This document shows, piece by piece, positions 16,312 through 17,491 of a stretch of 17,491 nt of DNA. The notes under the pieces are model-generated. The model worked only from the letters and a program-made list of their open reading frames with translations, did no database searches and was not told where the DNA came from. This DNA is from Eimeria necatrix (Eukaryota > Apicomplexa > Conoidasida > Eucoccidiorida > Eimeriidae), in assembly GCF_000499385.1 (NCBI RefSeq), contig NW_013654487.1, positions 2,501-19,991 on the forward strand. The letters are read 5' to 3'. A program made the translations under genes and the position numbers. Every line of letters begins with the position of its first letter. The first letter of the stretch is position 1.

Positions 16312-16540
16312 CCTTGAGGGCGTAGCCAGGCGCGCAGGAGCAGCTGTAAGAGCCGGGGAAGTTGCTGCAGCGCTGCGAGCCGTCGCTGCTGCAGGCCGGC
16401 TGGCCGTCGCCCAAACCCTCCAGACATTCATTTCTGTCGAAGCAAGAAGCGAAATCTGTCGGAGACAATTTGAACCCGGAGGGGCAGCTGCAGCGGTAGA
16501 GGCCCAGTTCCGTGTGGCACTGGTGCTGGCAGGGGCCCCG

Positions 16541-16573
<33 letters not shown>

Positions 16574-16631
16574 GCACGCGTCCACCTCGATGCAGCTGCG
16601 CCCGTCCGCAGCAAGCTTGAAACCTGCAAAC

Positions 16632-16681
<50 letters not shown>

Positions 16682-16892
16682 GGTGAAGCAGCAGGAGGGC
16701 AAAGGCGGCACGGGCCAACAAGAGCGCCCAGAGGGGCAGCAGCAACAAAAAAAGAGCCTGGTCCGTCTCTAATCTCTGCTACTGCTGCTGCTCCTGCTTC
16801 TAATCCTGCTGCTGCTGCTGCTGTTGTAACTTCTATCCCTGCTGCTTCTACCCCTGCGCCCCTGCTACAACTAGCGTCGCTCCTCCCCCTCC

Positions 16893-16927
<35 letters not shown>

Positions 16928-17075
16928 AGCTTCTACCCCTGCATCCCCTGCTCCCCCTAGCGTCGCTCCCCCCTCCCCTCCCCTGCTGCTGCTGCTGCAG
17001 CTGCTGCTGCTAACCAGGGAGGCAGCTGCAGGCGAAGGACCCGAGGAGGTTGGTGCAGATGTGCTGGCAGCCGCC

Positions 17076-17110
<35 letters not shown>

Positions 17111-17491
17111 ACTCGTCGATATCCTGGCAAAGCTTGCCATTAGGCAGCAACTGAAAGCCCGGGAAGCAGCCGCATGCAAAGCCAGGAGCCAAGTCGAAGC
17201 AAAGCTGCTCACAGCCTGCTGCTCCCGTGCTGCACTCGTCGACGTTGCTGCAGCCGCTGCCGCTGCTGCGGCCGTCGCCCGCAAAGCCCCAGCGGCAGCT
17301 GCAGCGCGGCACTGCATGCGCCCAATCGAAGAAGTTTTCTGGAGAAACATCTGAAAAACAATCTGCATTTGGGTCGCAAAAGTCCGGCAGCAAGCAGCAG
17401 AGGCCTTCGCGCTTCGGGTCGCACTGCGCCAGCCGCTGCAGCGCAGCAGCAGCAGCAGCAGCGCCGCCGGGAGCCAGCAGCGCGCGCTGCT
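12986..17491 (-). CDS. Multi-EGF-domain protein with large Gln-rich insertion (5' partial)
   Basis: Inferred exons, 5' to 3' on the minus strand: 17491-17015 (open to the edge), 16623-14647, 14392-13763, 13527-13344 and 13130-12986, about 1137 codons, in phase throughout. Roughly ten EGF-like modules are visible, many calcium-binding type (DxDEC or DINEC starts): CDPNADC...[29 protein letters not shown]...[71 protein letters not shown], and EDVDEC...[12 protein letters not shown] arrays occur in coccidian microneme and surface proteins that bind host or partner molecules; membership there is inference. No TSP1 domain, transmembrane or GPI-like end is seen (C-terminus [13 protein letters not shown]), but the N-terminus is missing. 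Gln/Ser/Gly homopolymers fill about 530 residues inside EGF-5. The acceptor at 14393 is uncertain. Confidence 0.78.
13131..13343 (-). other. Last intron of the EGF gene
   Basis: The donor GTGGGC (from 13343) follows NPCPDPL and two bases of an Arg codon; the acceptor is CTGCTGCAG, ending 13131. The phase-2 join gives [20 protein letters not shown], completing an EGF module. The body is almost wholly CTG on the coding strand, so any read-through frame is a Leu, Cys or Ala run. Confidence 0.75.
13528..13762 (-). other. Intron of the EGF gene between PTICT and GDYVC
   Basis: Donor GTCCGC (13762) and acceptor GGCACTCGCAG (ending 13528), phase 1. The join gives [19 protein letters not shown], a sensible EGF-like segment. 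Two CTG tracts (coding strand) flank a short Ala/Pro-reading centre. Confidence 0.75.
14103..14382 (-). repeat. CTG tracts of the coding strand, in a cysteine frame
   Basis: Three CTG runs (CAG on +), at about 14308-14379, 14252-14302 and 14103-14139, are separated by short mixed segments. In the frame of the downstream EGF module [13 protein letters not shown] they read as runs of about 25, 17 and 13 cysteines. The last TGC of the third run supplies the fourth EGF cysteine (C-S-C-L-P-G-F). Confidence 0.7.
14393..14646 (-). other. Intron of the EGF gene with uncertain 3' end
   Basis: The donor GTGAGT at 14646 is canonical and follows LICVNTPG in phase 1. On the coding strand come CAG repeats, then a long pyrimidine tract (about 14405-14470), then CTTCAG (ending 14403) and TGCCAG (ending 14393). 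Only the latter matches phase 1 and the frame of the next EGF module. Between 14392 and about 14100 the coding strand has no AG, so no acceptor closer to that module exists except CTGCAG ending 14098, which is out of phase with this donor. Confidence 0.5.
14780..16312 (-). repeat. Gln/Ser/Gly homopolymer block within EGF-5
   Basis: On the coding strand this begins with AGC repeats (poly-Ser), then GGC repeats (poly-Gly, about 16240-16268), then about 1.3 kb of CAG/CAA-rich sequence read as poly-Gln with Leu. Non-repetitive islands inside include [87 protein letters not shown] and [10 protein letters not shown], which argue that the block is translated. Confidence 0.75.
16624..17014 (-). other. 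Intron of the EGF gene between CSCLPG and [10 protein letters not shown]
   Basis: Donor GTTAGC at 17014 and acceptor GGTTTGCAG ending 16624, phase 1 (G/GT gives Gly). The join completes an EGF module, [19 protein letters not shown], which strongly supports it. CAG repeats (coding strand) follow the donor closely and a CTG tract (16636-16680) precedes the acceptor. The middle is A/G-rich on the coding strand. Confidence 0.85.

Noticed and set aside
15203..16960. 585-codon plus-strand frame rich in Leu and Ala opposite the EGF gene
   Set aside because: It is the antisense of CAG tracts (CTG read as Leu or Ala). The minus strand has EGF cysteine patterns and consistent splice phases.
12986..17491. 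Assignment of the EGF gene to a named microneme protein such as MIC4
   Set aside because: EGF modules alone are not specific. No TSP1 domain or transmembrane segment is visible and the N-terminus is outside the window.

Overview
The window looks like a repeat-rich segment of a coccidian nuclear genome, most probably an Eimeria species. The reasons are dense CAG/CTG triplet tracts in exons, introns and spacers, read as homopolymers of Gln, Ala, Ser and occasionally other residues; many short internal arrays of the telomere-type heptamer TTTAGGG/CCCTAAA; and GT-AG introns. A third repeat, the palindrome GGGGCCCC with one-base extensions, is at least as prominent. Because CAG and GGGGCCCC rarely create stops, all six frames contain long open stretches and most are artefacts. 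Genes were chosen by protein-family motifs and by splice joins whose reading phase agrees.

Layout. (1) 1-1773, + strand: the last three visible exons of a NOP2/NSUN1-type rRNA cytosine-C5 methyltransferase, recognised from its C-terminal signature, followed by a basic low-complexity tail. (2) 1774-4022: spacer between convergent genes, with GGGGCCCC-rich DNA, tandem repeats, a (TA)n block, two telomere-like arrays and an AT/T-rich stretch. (3) 4023-5900, - strand: a 625-residue single-exon, Gln/Ala/Ser-rich protein of unknown function. (4) 5901-6927: divergent spacer, probably holding both promoters and the spliced leader of the next gene. (5) 6928-11098, + strand: a roughly 1314-residue protein ending in a degenerate protein-kinase fold (APE, DxW and the terminal R..A..ALxHPWL segment kept; HRD and DFG not found), joined across an intron filled with TTTAGGG repeats. 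(6) 11099-12985: second convergent spacer, with palindromic GGGGCCCC arrays and a TGCATGCA cluster. (7) 12986-17491, - strand, 5' end outside the window: a multi-exon, multi-EGF-domain, presumably secreted or surface protein with a very large Gln-rich insertion inside one EGF domain.

The four genes are unrelated in function (ribosome biogenesis, unknown, pseudokinase-like, extracellular EGF protein), and no operon-like or system-level link is visible. The interest lies in how three repeat families share the DNA with genes: their placement relative to splice sites and stop codons, and their insertion into conserved protein folds. Exon boundaries are inferred from sequence alone. The weakest are the 5' end of the kinase-like gene and the 3' splice site near 14392.
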